64,000 nt of DNA, from positions 61,513-125,512 of the forward strand of contig JAJDUC010000007.1 of the NCBI GenBank assembly GCA_022826865.1, read 5' to 3'. The DNA comes from Anaerolineae bacterium. Its GTDB lineage: Bacteria > Chloroflexota > Anaerolineae > Aggregatilineales > Phototrophicaceae. A model generated the notes under the pieces. The model saw nothing but the letters and a program-made list of their open reading frames with translations. It was not told where the DNA came from and made no database searches. A program made the translations under genes and the position numbers. The number at the start of each line of letters is the position of its first letter. Within the stretch, counting starts at the first letter, position 1. Shown piece by piece: positions 1 through 8,671 of this stretch.

Positions 1-1
1 G

Positions 2-307
2 ATTGATGGCGCCGGCGCCCTGCAGCAATTCATTTATGTCACTATTCCGCTGTTGCGCAATGCCATCATCTTTGTCCTCGTATATACCATCATCGGATCG
101 ATGAAGTTCTTCGACCTGATTTTTGTGGCGACAAATGGCGGGCCCAACGAAGCCAGCACGGTGGTTGGTTTGCGAATCTATTGGCACAGCATGCGCGAGG
201 GCCGTTTCAATTACGCGGCGACCATGAGCACCATTCTGACCGTCGTCATCCTTGTGCTCAGTGTCGTCGTCATCCGTCAGATCGTCACAGATGATGAGGG
301 AGTGTAA
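2..307 (+). CDS. Sugar ABC transporter permease (MalF/UgpA type), 3' end only
   Basis: This is the C-terminal part of a membrane permease that imports a carbohydrate; the gene enters from the left edge, so the frame is open from base 2. The first residues (IDGAG, then QF and VTIPLLR) are the cytoplasmic EAA loop through which such permeases contact the ATPase. Two further hydrophobic segments follow, and the motif FDLIFVATNGGP is typical of the MalF/UgpA branch. It ends in TAA directly abutting the ATG of the next permease, so the two are translationally coupled. The GH32 enzyme two genes downstream suggests that the substrate is a fructoside. The upstream part, including any binding protein, lies outside the window. 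Confidence 0.9.
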   Translation: MDGAGALQQFIYVTIPLLRNAIIFVLVYTIIGSMKFFDLIFVATNGGPNEASTVVGLRIYWHSMREGRFNYAATMSTILTVVILVLSVVVIRQIVTDDEGV

Positions 308-1174
308 ATGAGAACCGGGCCCCAGCCGCGCAAGCGTCGCTCCTACCGCAGCGCCAGGCTGCTTCAAAGCATCATTGTGCATGCCGTCTTGTTGCTCTTT
401 GTATTCATCGCCCTCTTCCCGATTTACCTGATGTTCAACGCCGCGCTCAAAACCTCGGCCGAGCTCTTCCAAAGTTTCCTCTCCCTCCCCAAGGAACCGC
501 AATTTCAGAACTTCTCCTTTATCCTCAATGAACAAGGATACAAAGGCGCGCTTTACAACAGCATGATCTTGTCGACGTCGTCCATGATTTTGACTACCGT
601 CGTCTCCGTCCTGGCCGGGTACGGCTTTGCCGTCTATCGCTTCGTCGGCAAACAATGGCTCTTTCTGCTCGTCTTGACCGGGCTGATGGTTTCAGAAACT
701 TCAGTGCTGATTCCGGTATATCAGTTGCTGCAAGATTTGGGTCTGTTGAATACTTATGCCGGGATGATCCTGCCACAGGCGGCGCTGGGCATGACCTTCG
801 GCGTGTTCCTGATGACTACGTTTTTCAAAGACATCCCGCGCGCGCTGATTGACGCCGCCGTGGTAGATGGCGGATCGGACCTGCAAGTGCTGCGCTACGT
901 AATCATGCCTCTGGCGCGCCCGGCGATCATGTCTCTGGCATTGATCGAATTCATGTGGGCCTGGAACAGCTTCTTCTTCCCGCTGGTGATCGCCACCAAA
1001 CAATGGCTGATGCCGATGAGCGTTCGGATCATTGACTTTATGGGGCGTTTCACCTTCAAGTACGACATGATCGCGACGACCACGGTCATCTTGTTCACGC
1101 CGATTTTGATCTTGTACCTCGTCACCCAGCGCAGCTTCCATCGCGGCATTACCTTTGGCGCGCTAAAGGACTAG
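308..1174 (+). CDS. Sugar ABC transporter permease (MalG/UgpE type)
   Basis: 288-residue inner-membrane permease, the usual length for the MalG branch. A basic N-terminus (RKRRSYRSARL) precedes about six transmembrane segments. The EAA loop is visible near residue 180 (ALIDAAVVDGGSDLQVLRYVIMPL), and the C-terminus ends in RGITFGALKD, the common ending of this family. The start codon directly follows the stop of the preceding permease, and the GH32 gene begins 32 bases after it. Taken with its neighbours it forms the membrane half of a fructoside importer. No ATP-binding subunit is present beside it. Confidence 0.92.
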   Translation: MRTGPQPRKRRSYRSARLLQSIIVHAVLLLFVFIALFPIYLMFNAALKTSAELFQSFLSLPKEPQFQNFSFILNEQGYKGALYNSMILSTSSMILTTVVSVLAGYGFAVYRFVGKQWLFLLVLTGLMVSETSVLIPVYQLLQDLGLLNTYAGMILPQAALGMTFGVFLMTTFFKDIPRALIDAAVVDGGSDLQVLRYVIMPLARPAIMSLALIEFMWAWNSFFFPLVIATKQWLMPMSVRIIDFMGRFTFKYDMIATTTVILFTPILILYLVTQRSFHRGITFGALKD

Positions 1175-1206
1175 ACTTCCAACCAGACTTACATAAGGAG
1201 GGGACC

Positions 1207-2757
1207 ATGTCCGGTTCCTACGCCCAGATCCTGGCGCAAGCCAACGAGGCCGTCGCCGAACGCGCCGCCACAATCGCGAATGATCGGCAGCGCCCGATCT
1301 ATCATTTGATGACCGCGTCCAACTGGATTAATGACCCTAACGGACCGGTTTATCACGCCGGCTACTGGCACATGTTCTTCCAGCATAATCCCTACATCGC
1401 CGACTTTGGGCCGATGGGCTGGGGGCATGCGCGCAGCCCGGACCTGGCGCATTGGGAACATTGCCCGATCGCCATTATGCCATCCCCGGGCAGCTACGAT
1501 GGCGCCGGCTGTTGGTCCGGAAGCGTCGTGATTCACGAAGGCCGGCCAACCATGCTCTATTCCGGCGTCGCCGATTTGACGCTATGGAGCATAGAAGATG
1601 ACATTCCGCCATCCGACCGCCAGCGCATCCCCCAGGGTTATTATCACGAGTTTCTTCTGGAGATTGACCAGGAGACGCAGTGCCTCGCCACAAGCGACGA
1701 CAAGATGCTGAATTGGGAAAAGCACCCGGCGAATCCAGTGATTCCGGCGATACCGGAAGGACTGGATCTCATCGGATTCCGCGATCCCTTTTTGTGGAAA
1801 GAAGCGGACGGACGCTGGTACATGCTGCTTGGATCCGGCATTAAAGGGCGAGGCGGCGTCGCCCTGCTTTATCGTTCGCCCGACCTGATGGAATGGGAGT
1901 ATCTCAACCCCCTCTATATCGGTCAGCCCTCCGAAAGCGGCATCAATTGGGAGTGCCCCAACTTCCTGGACCTGGGAACGAAGCACATGCTGGTCGTCTC
2001 GCCGCACGGCCGCCCGGTCTATTGGCTGGGGGACTATGCTGAGCATCGCTTCAAACCGGACGGATCGCCCAGACGCCTGGATTGGGGCGATGTTTTCTAT
2101 GCGCCCAACAGCCTGCGCGATCCCGCTGGCCGCTGGCTGATGTGGGGCTGGATGCGGGAGGCGCGCAGTCGCGATCAGTACGCGGCGGCCGGTTGGGCAT
2201 CTTGCCTGACCATTCCGCGGGAGATCTCGCTTGATGCCGCCGGCCGTCTCAGCGTCAAGCCGGCGGCCGAAATGTCACAGCTGCGAACTGCCACTCTATT
2301 TGACGAATTTGTGGGCCTGGGCGCCGATGAGGGGAAAACGCTCGATGTAACCGGGGCCTGCCTCGAGATCGGGCTCAATGTCAAGCGGCATGACTGCAAA
2401 GAGTTTGGCATTCAGTTCCGGCGCAGCCCCGATGGCAGCCAATTCACAGAATTGACTTATAACTTCGCCAACAGTAGCTTGCGCCTGGACCGGGAGCGCT
2501 CCTCAACTACCGCTGAAGTGACGCGCGATGACTGCAAGTGTGAGTTGCTCTTGGGCCCGGACGAGACGTTGCGGCTAAGCATCTATTTGGACAATTCCGC
2601 GCTTGAAGTCTACGCCAACGACCGCGTCTCTATGGCCAGCAGAATATACCCGGATCAGGCGGATGCGCTCGGGATCCGCCTGCGCGCTAGCGGAGGCGGC
2701 GCAAATGTCGGAACCGCCATCTGGCAAATGGGCGGCATCTGGGCGGACAAGGCTTAG
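1207..2757 (+). CDS. Glycoside hydrolase family 32 (beta-fructosidase)
   Basis: 516-residue enzyme predicted to hydrolyse sucrose or fructo-oligosaccharides. All three GH32 signatures are present: NWINDPNG with nucleophile Asp43, FRDP at 191-194 with the transition-state Asp, and WECP with acid/base Glu249. The five-blade propeller is followed by a beta-sandwich domain (about 360-516) containing the family's ALEVYANDR motif. There is no signal peptide, so it should act in the cytoplasm on imported sugar. A strong ribosome site (AAGGAGG) sits just before the ATG. It is the last gene of the ABC permease operon. The exact linkage (sucrose, levan or inulin) cannot be read from the sequence. Confidence 0.93.
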   Translation: MSGSYAQILAQANEAVAERAATIANDRQRPIYHLMTASNWINDPNGPVYHAGYWHMFFQHNPYIADFGPMGWGHARSPDLAHWEHCPIAIMPSPGSYDGAGCWSGSVVIHEGRPTMLYSGVADLTLWSIEDDIPPSDRQRIPQGYYHEFLLEIDQETQCLATSDDKMLNWEKHPANPVIPAIPEGLDLIGFRDPFLWKEADGRWYMLLGSGIKGRGGVALLYRSPDLMEWEYLNPLYIGQPSESGINWECPNFLDLGTKHMLVVSPHGRPVYWLGDYAEHRFKPDGSPRRLDWGDVFYAPNSLRDPAGRWLMWGWMREARSRDQYAAAGWASCLTIPREISLDAAGRLSVKPAAEMSQLRTATLFDEFVGLGADEGKTLDVTGACLEIGLNVKRHDCKEFGIQFRRSPDGSQFTELTYNFANSSLRLDRERSSTTAEVTRDDCKCELLLGPDETLRLSIYLDNSALEVYANDRVSMASRIYPDQADALGIRLRASGGGANVGTAIWQMGGIWADKA

Positions 2758-2824
2758 CTTTGGATTCGGCGCGCAGCCAATCTGACTCCTGGAATTATTT
2801 GCCGGCTCCCTGCCTGCGCCGCGC

Positions 2825-3835
2825 TCAACGGCTGGGATGGCGCAGCCGCGGATCAATGACTTGGTAGAGGATATCCACCAGCATATTCATCAGCACATAA
2901 GCCAGGGCGACGAAGATGATGCCGCCCTGCACCACGGAATAATCGCGCTCAAGAATGCCATCCAGCAGCCAGGTGCCCATGCCCGGGTAGGAGAATACGC
3001 GCTCCGTGATCACCGCGCCGCCGAGGATTGAACCAAACTGCAAGCCCTGCAAAGTAATTATCGGCAGCATGGCGTTGCGCATGGCGTGCTTCCAGATGAC
3101 GCTGCGCTCGTACAGGCCTTTGGCGCGCGCGGTGCGGACGTAATCGGAGTTCATGACTTCCAGCATGGCGGAGCGCGTCAAACGAGCGACAAAACCGGCT
3201 GAAGTCAAGCCGATTGTGACGCCGGGCAAGACCAGATGCCGCAAGTAGCTGCCAAAAGCGGCCCAATTGCCGGTGGCGATGAGATCGAAGAACATGAAAT
3301 TGGTAATGACATCGTAATCGACTCCGGTGCCGATCCGTCCGCTCGTCGGCGCCCAGCGCAGGTTGACGGAGAAAACAATGATCAGCATGATGCCGACCCA
3401 AAAGAGCGGCAGCGACAGACCAAGAATGGAGGCTGTTCTAACGCTGTAATCAATGGCGCGATTGCGAATCGCCACGGAAGCGACACCCGCCAAAACACCG
3501 ATAACCGTGCTGATGATAAGCGATACGATGGCCAGCTCGATTGTCGGCGGCATGCGTTCAAAGATCATGCGTCGGATCGGCACGCCGCTGCTCATCGCCA
3601 AACCGAGATCGCCTCGAAACAGTTTTGACAGAAAGTTCAGGTACTGCTCGCCTATGGGCCGGTCAAGGCCCCAAACCGCTGCAACCTGCGCCAACTGGCT
3701 CTTGTCCATCACCTGGTTCTGCACGGTCTGAATGGGATTGCCGGGAACGATGCGCAGAGCGAGAAAGGTCAGGCTGCTGACAGCCCACAAGACGATGGGC
3801 AGCCAGATCAGACGTTTGAGAAAATAGCCGATCAT
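2825..3835 (-). CDS. Peptide/nickel-type ABC transporter permease (DppB-like)
   Basis: 336-residue permease of the DppB/OppB class. It begins MIGYFLKRLIWLP with an N-terminal membrane helix, and has the family's RIVPGNP and EQYLNFL motifs in the first periplasmic region. A late EAA loop (TARAKGLYERSVIWKHAMRN) is seen near 235-255. The gene is the last of a three-gene minus-strand set: binding protein, DppC-like permease, DppB-like permease. The substrate could be a peptide, an oligosaccharide or another small amide, as this class is broad. It starts 11 bases after the stop of the DppC-like gene. DppD/DppF ATPase genes do not follow it; GH32 converges on its 3' end instead. Confidence 0.92.
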   Translation of the reverse strand: MIGYFLKRLIWLPIVLWAVSSLTFLALRIVPGNPIQTVQNQVMDKSQLAQVAAVWGLDRPIGEQYLNFLSKLFRGDLGLAMSSGVPIRRMIFERMPPTIELAIVSLIISTVIGVLAGVASVAIRNRAIDYSVRTASILGLSLPLFWVGIMLIIVFSVNLRWAPTSGRIGTGVDYDVITNFMFFDLIATGNWAAFGSYLRHLVLPGVTIGLTSAGFVARLTRSAMLEVMNSDYVRTARAKGLYERSVIWKHAMRNAMLPIITLQGLQFGSILGGAVITERVFSYPGMGTWLLDGILERDYSVVQGGIIFVALAYVLMNMLVDILYQVIDPRLRHPSR

Positions 3836-3846
3836 CGCGCTAACCG

Positions 3847-4707
3847 TCAGATTCCTTGACGGCGCAATTTCGGATCGAGGTGATCGCGCAGGCCGTCGCC
3901 CATATAATTGACGCTGAGCACGGTGATGGTTATGACAAGGCCGGGGAAAAGCGGCACATGCGGCGCGTCAAAGATCAGCCGTTGCCCTTCCGCGACCATC
4001 ATGCCCCAGTCGGGCGTGCCCGGTTCGACGCCCAGGCCGATGAAATTGAGAGCCGAGGCCGTGCCAATCGCGACCGCAAGCATCGCCGATGCCTGCACGA
4101 TGATGGGCGGCAGCATGTTGGGGAGAATATGATTTCGGATGATATGCAAGTCAGACGCGCCCAGCGAGCGCGCCGCCGCCACGTATTCCTCGTAAACCAG
4201 CGTGATCGCCACCGAACGCGCCAGCCGCGCGAACACCGGCACCATGGCGAATCCAATGGCGACTGTGACATTCAGCAAACCCACGCCCAGGGTCGCCACG
4301 ATGAGTATCGCTAGAAGAATCGACGGAAAACTCAGCATCACATCCATCAGGCGCATGAGCGCCGTATCGAGCCGGCCGCCGAGATAACCGCCGCTGACGC
4401 CGATGACCACGCCCGCTGCCAAGGCGCAGATGACGGCGGCGAAACTCGCGCCAAGAATCGGTCGCCCGCCGTAAATCACGCGAGAAAAGACATCGCGCCC
4501 CAGTTGATCCGTTCCAAATGCGTTTTCTGCCGAAGGCGTCGCGAAGCGGTTTTTGATGTTGCGCGCCATGGGATCGTATGGCGCGACGACCGGAGCCAGC
4601 AGCGTGATGAGCAAGATGAAGGCGAAGATGGCGCCGCCCAAAAGGGCGATATCATAGCGCCGCCAAAAGACGCCGATACGCGCTCGTATACCCTTGTCAG
4701 CGCCCAT
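3847..4707 (-). CDS. Peptide/nickel-type ABC transporter permease (DppC-like)
   Basis: 286-residue DppC/OppC-type permease. The APYDP motif and FGTDQLGRDVFSRVIYGGR block near the N-terminus are diagnostic of DppC proteins. The EAA loop is AARSLGASDLHIIRNHILPN. The ATG at 4707 was preferred because AGGA lies about 10 bases upstream and the protein then begins at the usual place; a TTG at 4740 in the same frame would add 11 residues. An upstream hairpin with a T-run (4772-4816) separates it from the binding-protein gene and may lower its expression. Confidence 0.9.
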   Translation of the reverse strand: MGADKGIRARIGVFWRRYDIALLGGAIFAFILLITLLAPVVAPYDPMARNIKNRFATPSAENAFGTDQLGRDVFSRVIYGGRPILGASFAAVICALAAGVVIGVSGGYLGGRLDTALMRLMDVMLSFPSILLAILIVATLGVGLLNVTVAIGFAMVPVFARLARSVAITLVYEEYVAAARSLGASDLHIIRNHILPNMLPPIIVQASAMLAVAIGTASALNFIGLGVEPGTPDWGMMVAEGQRLIFDAPHVPLFPGLVITITVLSVNYMGDGLRDHLDPKLRRQGI

Positions 4708-4771
4708 GAAAGACAAATCCTGCGCTCGCAGCGAGATCAAGGACTTGCGATTAGTTTAGTGTTTTGCGATT

Positions 4772-4816
4772 AAAAAAGGCAAATATGGCTTCATCCGCGG
4801 CGGACGAAGCCATATT
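4772..4816 (-). terminator. Hairpin with T-run between binding-protein gene and permease genes
   Basis: A perfect 11-bp inverted repeat, AATATGGCTTC (4782-4792) and GAAGCCATATT (4806-4816), is extended inward by TCCGC/GCGGA. On the minus strand it is followed after four bases by six T residues (4772-4777). This is a good intrinsic terminator or attenuator. Its place just after the binding-protein stop codon suggests partial termination, giving more binding protein than permease, or 3'-end protection of the binding-protein message. Confidence 0.8.
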
Positions 4817-4836
4817 AAGAAATGCCGATGAACGGG

Positions 4837-6405
4837 CTATTCCGACAGCCAGACTTCGCGCAGGTTGATGCGGCCGCCGGCTGTGCCGAAGGTCTCCACA
4901 TTCTGCACGCGCTTGCTCACGAAGATGGGCGGCGTCAGATAACCGATGTAGATATAAGGCAGCTGATCCAGCATCAGCGCCTGGAATTCCTGATAGATCG
5001 CCTCGCGCTCCATCGTATCCACCGTTGAGATACCGGCCGAAACCAGCGCATCAATTTCGTCAGCGGCATCCAGCGCTTGATGTTGGGTTTGGCTGCCTTC
5101 GGCGCCGGCCCGCGCCATCAGGATCGCCTTGTCATGGGGATCGGGCACAAAAGTTGAGCGCTGGTTGATGCTCAACTGCGTCTGCCCATCGCCGACTTTG
5201 CCCCAGAAAGAACCCGCGTCCAGCCGATCCAGCGTCACATCAAAGCCAACCGCTTCCAGGTCGGCCGCGATCAATTCTGCCAATTGCGGCCAAAAGCGGT
5301 TGTTCTCATAAGCCAGTTCGATCGCCACCGGCATCTCCATACCCGATTCCGCCAGCAAGGCTTTGGCGCGTTCCGGATCATAAACGCTGACATCTCGTCC
5401 CGATTCGTCGAAGCCCAGATCGAGCGGACCGAGCAAGCTCGCTGGCATTTCAGCGAATCCGTTCAGTCCCGCTTCAATCAAGGTTTCGCGGTCGAGCGCG
5501 TAATTGACCGCCTGACGGAGCAGCAGGTTATCGAAAGGCGCCTGCGCTACATTAGCGCCGGCGAAGAGGTCCACCAGCGGGGCGCCCACTTCGACGCGGA
5601 TGTTGTCTGAATTTTGCAGGCGCGGGACCGATGTAAAGGGCGCGTAGAGGGTCATGTCTATTTCACCCGCCTCGAGCGCGGCAAGGATGGCGGCTTCATC
5701 CGGGAAGGCGCGGATGACAACTTGATCGACGTAGGGCCGGCCCGCCCAATAATCTTCATTCGCGACCAATACCGCCTCTTGACCGGGCACAAAGCGTTCG
5801 ATCTTGAAGGGACCGGCCGCCGACATGTTCAAGCCAACTTCCGTGCCATATTCGTCCAGCGCTTTCGGGCTGATGATGACGCCATCGGGACGGGAGAATA
5901 CCAGCAGCTGCGTCGCGTTGGGCTGTTTCAGCGTCAACACAATCGTCAGATCGTCAACTGCTTCAAGCGATTCCCAATTGCCCGTGCCCTGATTGCCGTA
6001 CATATACATGCCTTCGATGTAACTCGGGTCCTCCGGGTTGATGGGGCGCTTCATGCTGCGCACGATAGCGGCGGCGGTCACCGGCGCGCCATCATGGAAG
6101 CTCATGCCCTCACGGATGTGGAAGGTATAGACCAGGCCGTCATCCGAAATCTCCCAGGATTCGGCCAAGCCGGGCAGCGCGCCGCCATTTTCGAAATCGG
6201 CGCGAACCAAGCCTTCGCCGATGGTATCGATCACGTGGACGCCACCGAAGCCATGCCAGAAGCCGATATCAAATGAATCGCCCATGGACTCCGCGCCAAA
6301 AACCAGCGTGCCGCCGTATTGCGGATCTTCCGCAGATGCCGCTCCCAAGGAAAGTAACAAAAGCAGAATTACAAAGGTACTTCTGAAGAGGCCTAACCTT
6401 GACAT
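4837..6405 (-). CDS. ABC transporter solute-binding protein, family 5 (DppA/OppA-like)
   Basis: 522-residue secreted binding protein for the adjacent DppB/DppC permeases. A Sec signal peptide is visible (basic MSRLGLFR, a leucine-rich core, then GAASAED). The mature part has family-5 features: YTFHIREGMSFHDGAPVTA near 105-125 and DRETLIEAG further on. No lipobox cysteine is present. The ATG at 6405 was chosen because AAAGGA lies eight bases upstream and the signal peptide starts there; an in-frame ATG at 6492 would put 29 hydrophilic residues ahead of it. A consensus promoter lies at 6532-6559. The ligand cannot be deduced; nearby amidases make a peptide or amide plausible, but that is inference. 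Confidence 0.9.
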   Translation of the reverse strand: MSRLGLFRSTFVILLLLLSLGAASAEDPQYGGTLVFGAESMGDSFDIGFWHGFGGVHVIDTIGEGLVRADFENGGALPGLAESWEISDDGLVYTFHIREGMSFHDGAPVTAAAIVRSMKRPINPEDPSYIEGMYMYGNQGTGNWESLEAVDDLTIVLTLKQPNATQLLVFSRPDGVIISPKALDEYGTEVGLNMSAAGPFKIERFVPGQEAVLVANEDYWAGRPYVDQVVIRAFPDEAAILAALEAGEIDMTLYAPFTSVPRLQNSDNIRVEVGAPLVDLFAGANVAQAPFDNLLLRQAVNYALDRETLIEAGLNGFAEMPASLLGPLDLGFDESGRDVSVYDPERAKALLAESGMEMPVAIELAYENNRFWPQLAELIAADLEAVGFDVTLDRLDAGSFWGKVGDGQTQLSINQRSTFVPDPHDKAILMARAGAEGSQTQHQALDAADEIDALVSAGISTVDTMEREAIYQEFQALMLDQLPYIYIGYLTPPIFVSKRVQNVETFGTAGGRINLREVWLSE

Positions 6406-6531
6406 GAAAATGGTCCTTTCTCTTTTCTCCAGTTTTGAGCCTGAGAAGTCGTCGATTGATGACGCCAGAAGGCACATGACGCGCTTGCACATTGTGTTCA
6501 GATAATCAACAAACTGTCCATCCTCGCCGTC

Positions 6532-6559
6532 ATTATAACGCGCCCTTGCCGCCTGTCAA
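6532..6559 (-). promoter_or_regulatory. Consensus sigma-70 promoter for the family-5 ABC operon
   Basis: On the minus strand TTGACA (6559-6554), a 16-base spacer and TATAAT (6537-6532) both match the consensus in full. It lies between the creatininase gene and the binding-protein gene and would start transcription near 6525, about 120 bases before the ATG at 6405. This makes the transporter a separate transcription unit from the creatininase gene. Confidence 0.75.
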
Positions 6560-6588
6560 AATCTGCTCGTGTTCTGTCCACGACGCGC

Positions 6589-7464
6589 TCACGGCCCGCC
6601 ATCGGCGTTCAAGATCTCGTTGGGATCGATATCCCGCTGGAAATAGTCACGCGCGATGACACGGGCCAGCCACTCGGCGATGATGTCGTAGCCCTTGTTC
6701 CCGGTATCTTCGGTCGCGAGCGCCGGATCGCCAATATGACCGTAGGGCGTATGGTCCTTGTAACGGCGCGTGGCATAGAATATGCCGCCGCCAGTCTTGA
6801 TATGTTCGGCCCCCTGAATCTTGCGCATCTCATCCGGCGGAACATGATGCCGTACTGCCCGGTCGAGATGCACCAGTTCCGGATGGGTAACGAGTATGCG
6901 GGCGGTCTCGCCCTCGCCGCCATGGCCCTCCTGTTTGTTCGACGTCTGAATCCTGTGATAGACCTTGCTGAGCGGCGTCAGCCAGTTGAGCGCCATCGCT
7001 TGGGCGTCGGCCGTCTTGTCGACGAGGTCCTGCGCCGCGACCATCATGGCGGGCAGATTGCCATCGTGACCGTGCACGAGGGCGAACTTGCGGAATCCGC
7101 TGCCGTGCAGGCTCAGGCAAACCTCCGTCAAAAGATTGATCATCGTGCTCGAACTGAGGCTGATTGTACCGGCGAAACCCAAATGAAAGCTGGACGTTCC
7201 GAAGGGTATGACGGGACCGATGACGACCGGGCAACCCAGGACCCGCAGCCGGAGCGCCGCCCGCCGACAATTCTCGCGCGCTTCAAAGGAATCCGTGCCG
7301 AGGGGAAGGTGCGCGCCGTGGGCCTCGGTTGCGCCAACGGGCAGGAGCAGAACGTCGGTCTGCGCCAGCGCCGCCTCGACGTCCGGCCCGGTCATTTCAT
7401 CGAGTGTCGGCGGACCCTTCTGCGAATAAAGGACGCCATCGGTTGCATCGAGATCAGCCGACAT
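6589..7464 (-). CDS. Creatininase-family amidohydrolase
   Basis: 291-residue member of the creatininase family, metal enzymes that open cyclic amides (creatinine amidohydrolase, FAPy deformylase and MftE-like peptidases). The hallmark LPVGATEAHGAHLPLGTD lies at 41-58 with metal-ligand candidates Glu47, His49 and Asp58. A second block HGHDGN and a third HGGEGETARI complete the active site. The ATG at 7464 is favoured: it follows AAAGAGG, and longer in-frame starts would run into the divergent regulator's control region. The divergent DauR-type regulator suggests shared control. Its substrate is unknown; a cyclic amide or imide fits the RidA/amidohydrolase neighbourhood. Confidence 0.88.
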   Translation of the reverse strand: MSADLDATDGVLYSQKGPPTLDEMTGPDVEAALAQTDVLLLPVGATEAHGAHLPLGTDSFEARENCRRAALRLRVLGCPVVIGPVIPFGTSSFHLGFAGTISLSSSTMINLLTEVCLSLHGSGFRKFALVHGHDGNLPAMMVAAQDLVDKTADAQAMALNWLTPLSKVYHRIQTSNKQEGHGGEGETARILVTHPELVHLDRAVRHHVPPDEMRKIQGAEHIKTGGGIFYATRRYKDHTPYGHIGDPALATEDTGNKGYDIIAEWLARVIARDYFQRDIDPNEILNADGGP

Positions 7465-7467
7465 AAG

Positions 7468-7496
7468 TTGCGCCGCCTCTTTACAGTTTGTATAAT
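7468..7496 (+). promoter_or_regulatory. Candidate promoter of the regulator/catabolic operon
   Basis: TTGCGC (7468-7473), a 17-base spacer and a perfect TATAAT (7491-7496). The predicted transcript start near 7503 lies after the TTG codon at 7499, which supports an ATG start for the regulator. The site sits inside the divergent gap of only about 50 bases, so a regulator bound here could control both directions. Confidence 0.55.
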
Positions 7497-7516
7497 TCTT
7501 GGATATATTGTTTATC

Positions 7517-8269
7517 ATGACGCGCGCAAATGCAAATCAGAATCGCCAGTGTCATGATTGGGCCGTTACAAGCATAGACATCCCGATGGATAGCGTTGAA
7601 GCGCTGGCAACAGCCGACAAAGAGGCAACTTTCGCCCTGCTCAAGCAGCTTTCGCTTGGCATCGCCAAGCTCTTCGCGCCCCATTGCGAAGTGGTGATCC
7701 ATGATTTCACTGATCTCGAACGCTCAATCATCCATATCGAAGGCAATATCAGCGGGCGCCGGGTGGGCGGCGGCGCCACCGATCTCCTGCTGACGCAAGC
7801 GCGCAACGGGAATACCGTGCGAGACTTCCACAACTATCAAACATTTTTGCCCAACGGCAGGAATATGAAGTCCTGCACGATGTTCCTCCGCGATGAGCGC
7901 GGGGTGGCATACGGCGCATTCTGCATCAATCTGGACATCGGCATTTTCGCCGGTTTCCACCGAATGCTGGGCGAATTCCTGGCGCTTGAAGCCGATTCAG
8001 ATGTCAGCGAGACGCTCTCCGACGATATTCAACGGACCATCCACACGATATTGCGCGAAGCGGTCAACGAGATCGAAGTCGAATTGCCCATCATGTCCAA
8101 GGAGGACAAGATCGATCTCATCGCGCGTCTGGACGGAAAAGGCGCTTTCCAAGTGAAACGGGCCGTGCCTCTAATCGCCGAAGAATTGGGCTTGAGCCGG
8201 TCGACCATTTACAACTATCTGACGGAAGCGCGCGTGAAGTCCGAAACCGACGGGCAAAACGGGGTATAA
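7517..8269 (+). CDS. YheO/DauR-type transcriptional regulator (PAS-like plus HTH)
   Basis: About 250 residues. The N-terminal region (around 35-150) matches the YheO-like PAS fold: LLKQLSLGIAKLFAPHCEVV followed by IHDF and, later, MKSCTMFLRDERG. The C-terminus carries a helix-turn-helix (IAEELGLSRSTIYNYLTEAR, about 222-241) of the DauR type. Known members control D-arginine and D-glutamate catabolism and often sit near a RidA protein, as here. The start is uncertain: ATG 7517 is used; ATG 7586 (MDSVEALATADK) is also possible, and TTG 7499 lies upstream of the predicted transcript start. It heads the operon running to 15180. An amino-acid-like or amide effector is inferred. Confidence 0.85.
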   Translation: MTRANANQNRQCHDWAVTSIDIPMDSVEALATADKEATFALLKQLSLGIAKLFAPHCEVVIHDFTDLERSIIHIEGNISGRRVGGGATDLLLTQARNGNTVRDFHNYQTFLPNGRNMKSCTMFLRDERGVAYGAFCINLDIGIFAGFHRMLGEFLALEADSDVSETLSDDIQRTIHTILREAVNEIEVELPIMSKEDKIDLIARLDGKGAFQVKRAVPLIAEELGLSRSTIYNYLTEARVKSETDGQNGV

Positions 8270-8272
8270 GCC

Positions 8273-8671
8273 GTGGCGCAACTGGATGTCATTCTGACGG
8301 AGGCGGCGCCGGTCCCCACGAGCGGCTACAGCCAAGCCCTGCGGCATGGCAACCTGCTCGTGACATCGGGCTACCTCGGCACGGCGCCTGACGGCTCCGG
8401 CCTGGTCAGCGGCGGCTTTGAAGCGGAAGCGCGGCAAGCGCTGGACAATATCCGCGCTGTGCTTGAAGAAGCGGACTGCGCCTTGTCCGATGTCATCCGC
8501 GTCAATGTCTCCCTCACCGACATCAAGCAATTTGCCGCGATGGATGCCATTTACTGCGAATACTTCAGCCCGCCCTACCCCAGCCGCAACACAATAGGCG
8601 TGCGCGAGTTGTGGGGCGGCGCGCAGATCGGCTTTGATGTTTGGGCGGTCCTTGATGCCGCTGTAAGCTGA
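8273..8671 (+). CDS. RidA/YjgF/YER057c family protein
   Basis: 132 residues, the usual size of a RidA subunit (a trimeric enamine/imine deaminase). Visible features are GNLLVTSGYLGTAPDGSGL, ALDNIRAVLEEADCALSDVI and PSRNTIGV, in which the Arg corresponds to the active-site Arg of RidA. The Glu of the usual IEIEAIA strand is replaced (IGFDVWAV), so it may belong to a Rid subgroup other than canonical RidA. A GTG start follows the regulator's stop by three bases, and its own stop overlaps the next start (TGATG). In this operon it would hydrolyse imines released during amide or amino-acid oxidation. Confidence 0.88.
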   Translation: MAQLDVILTEAAPVPTSGYSQALRHGNLLVTSGYLGTAPDGSGLVSGGFEAEARQALDNIRAVLEEADCALSDVIRVNVSLTDIKQFAAMDAIYCEYFSPPYPSRNTIGVRELWGGAQIGFDVWAVLDAAVS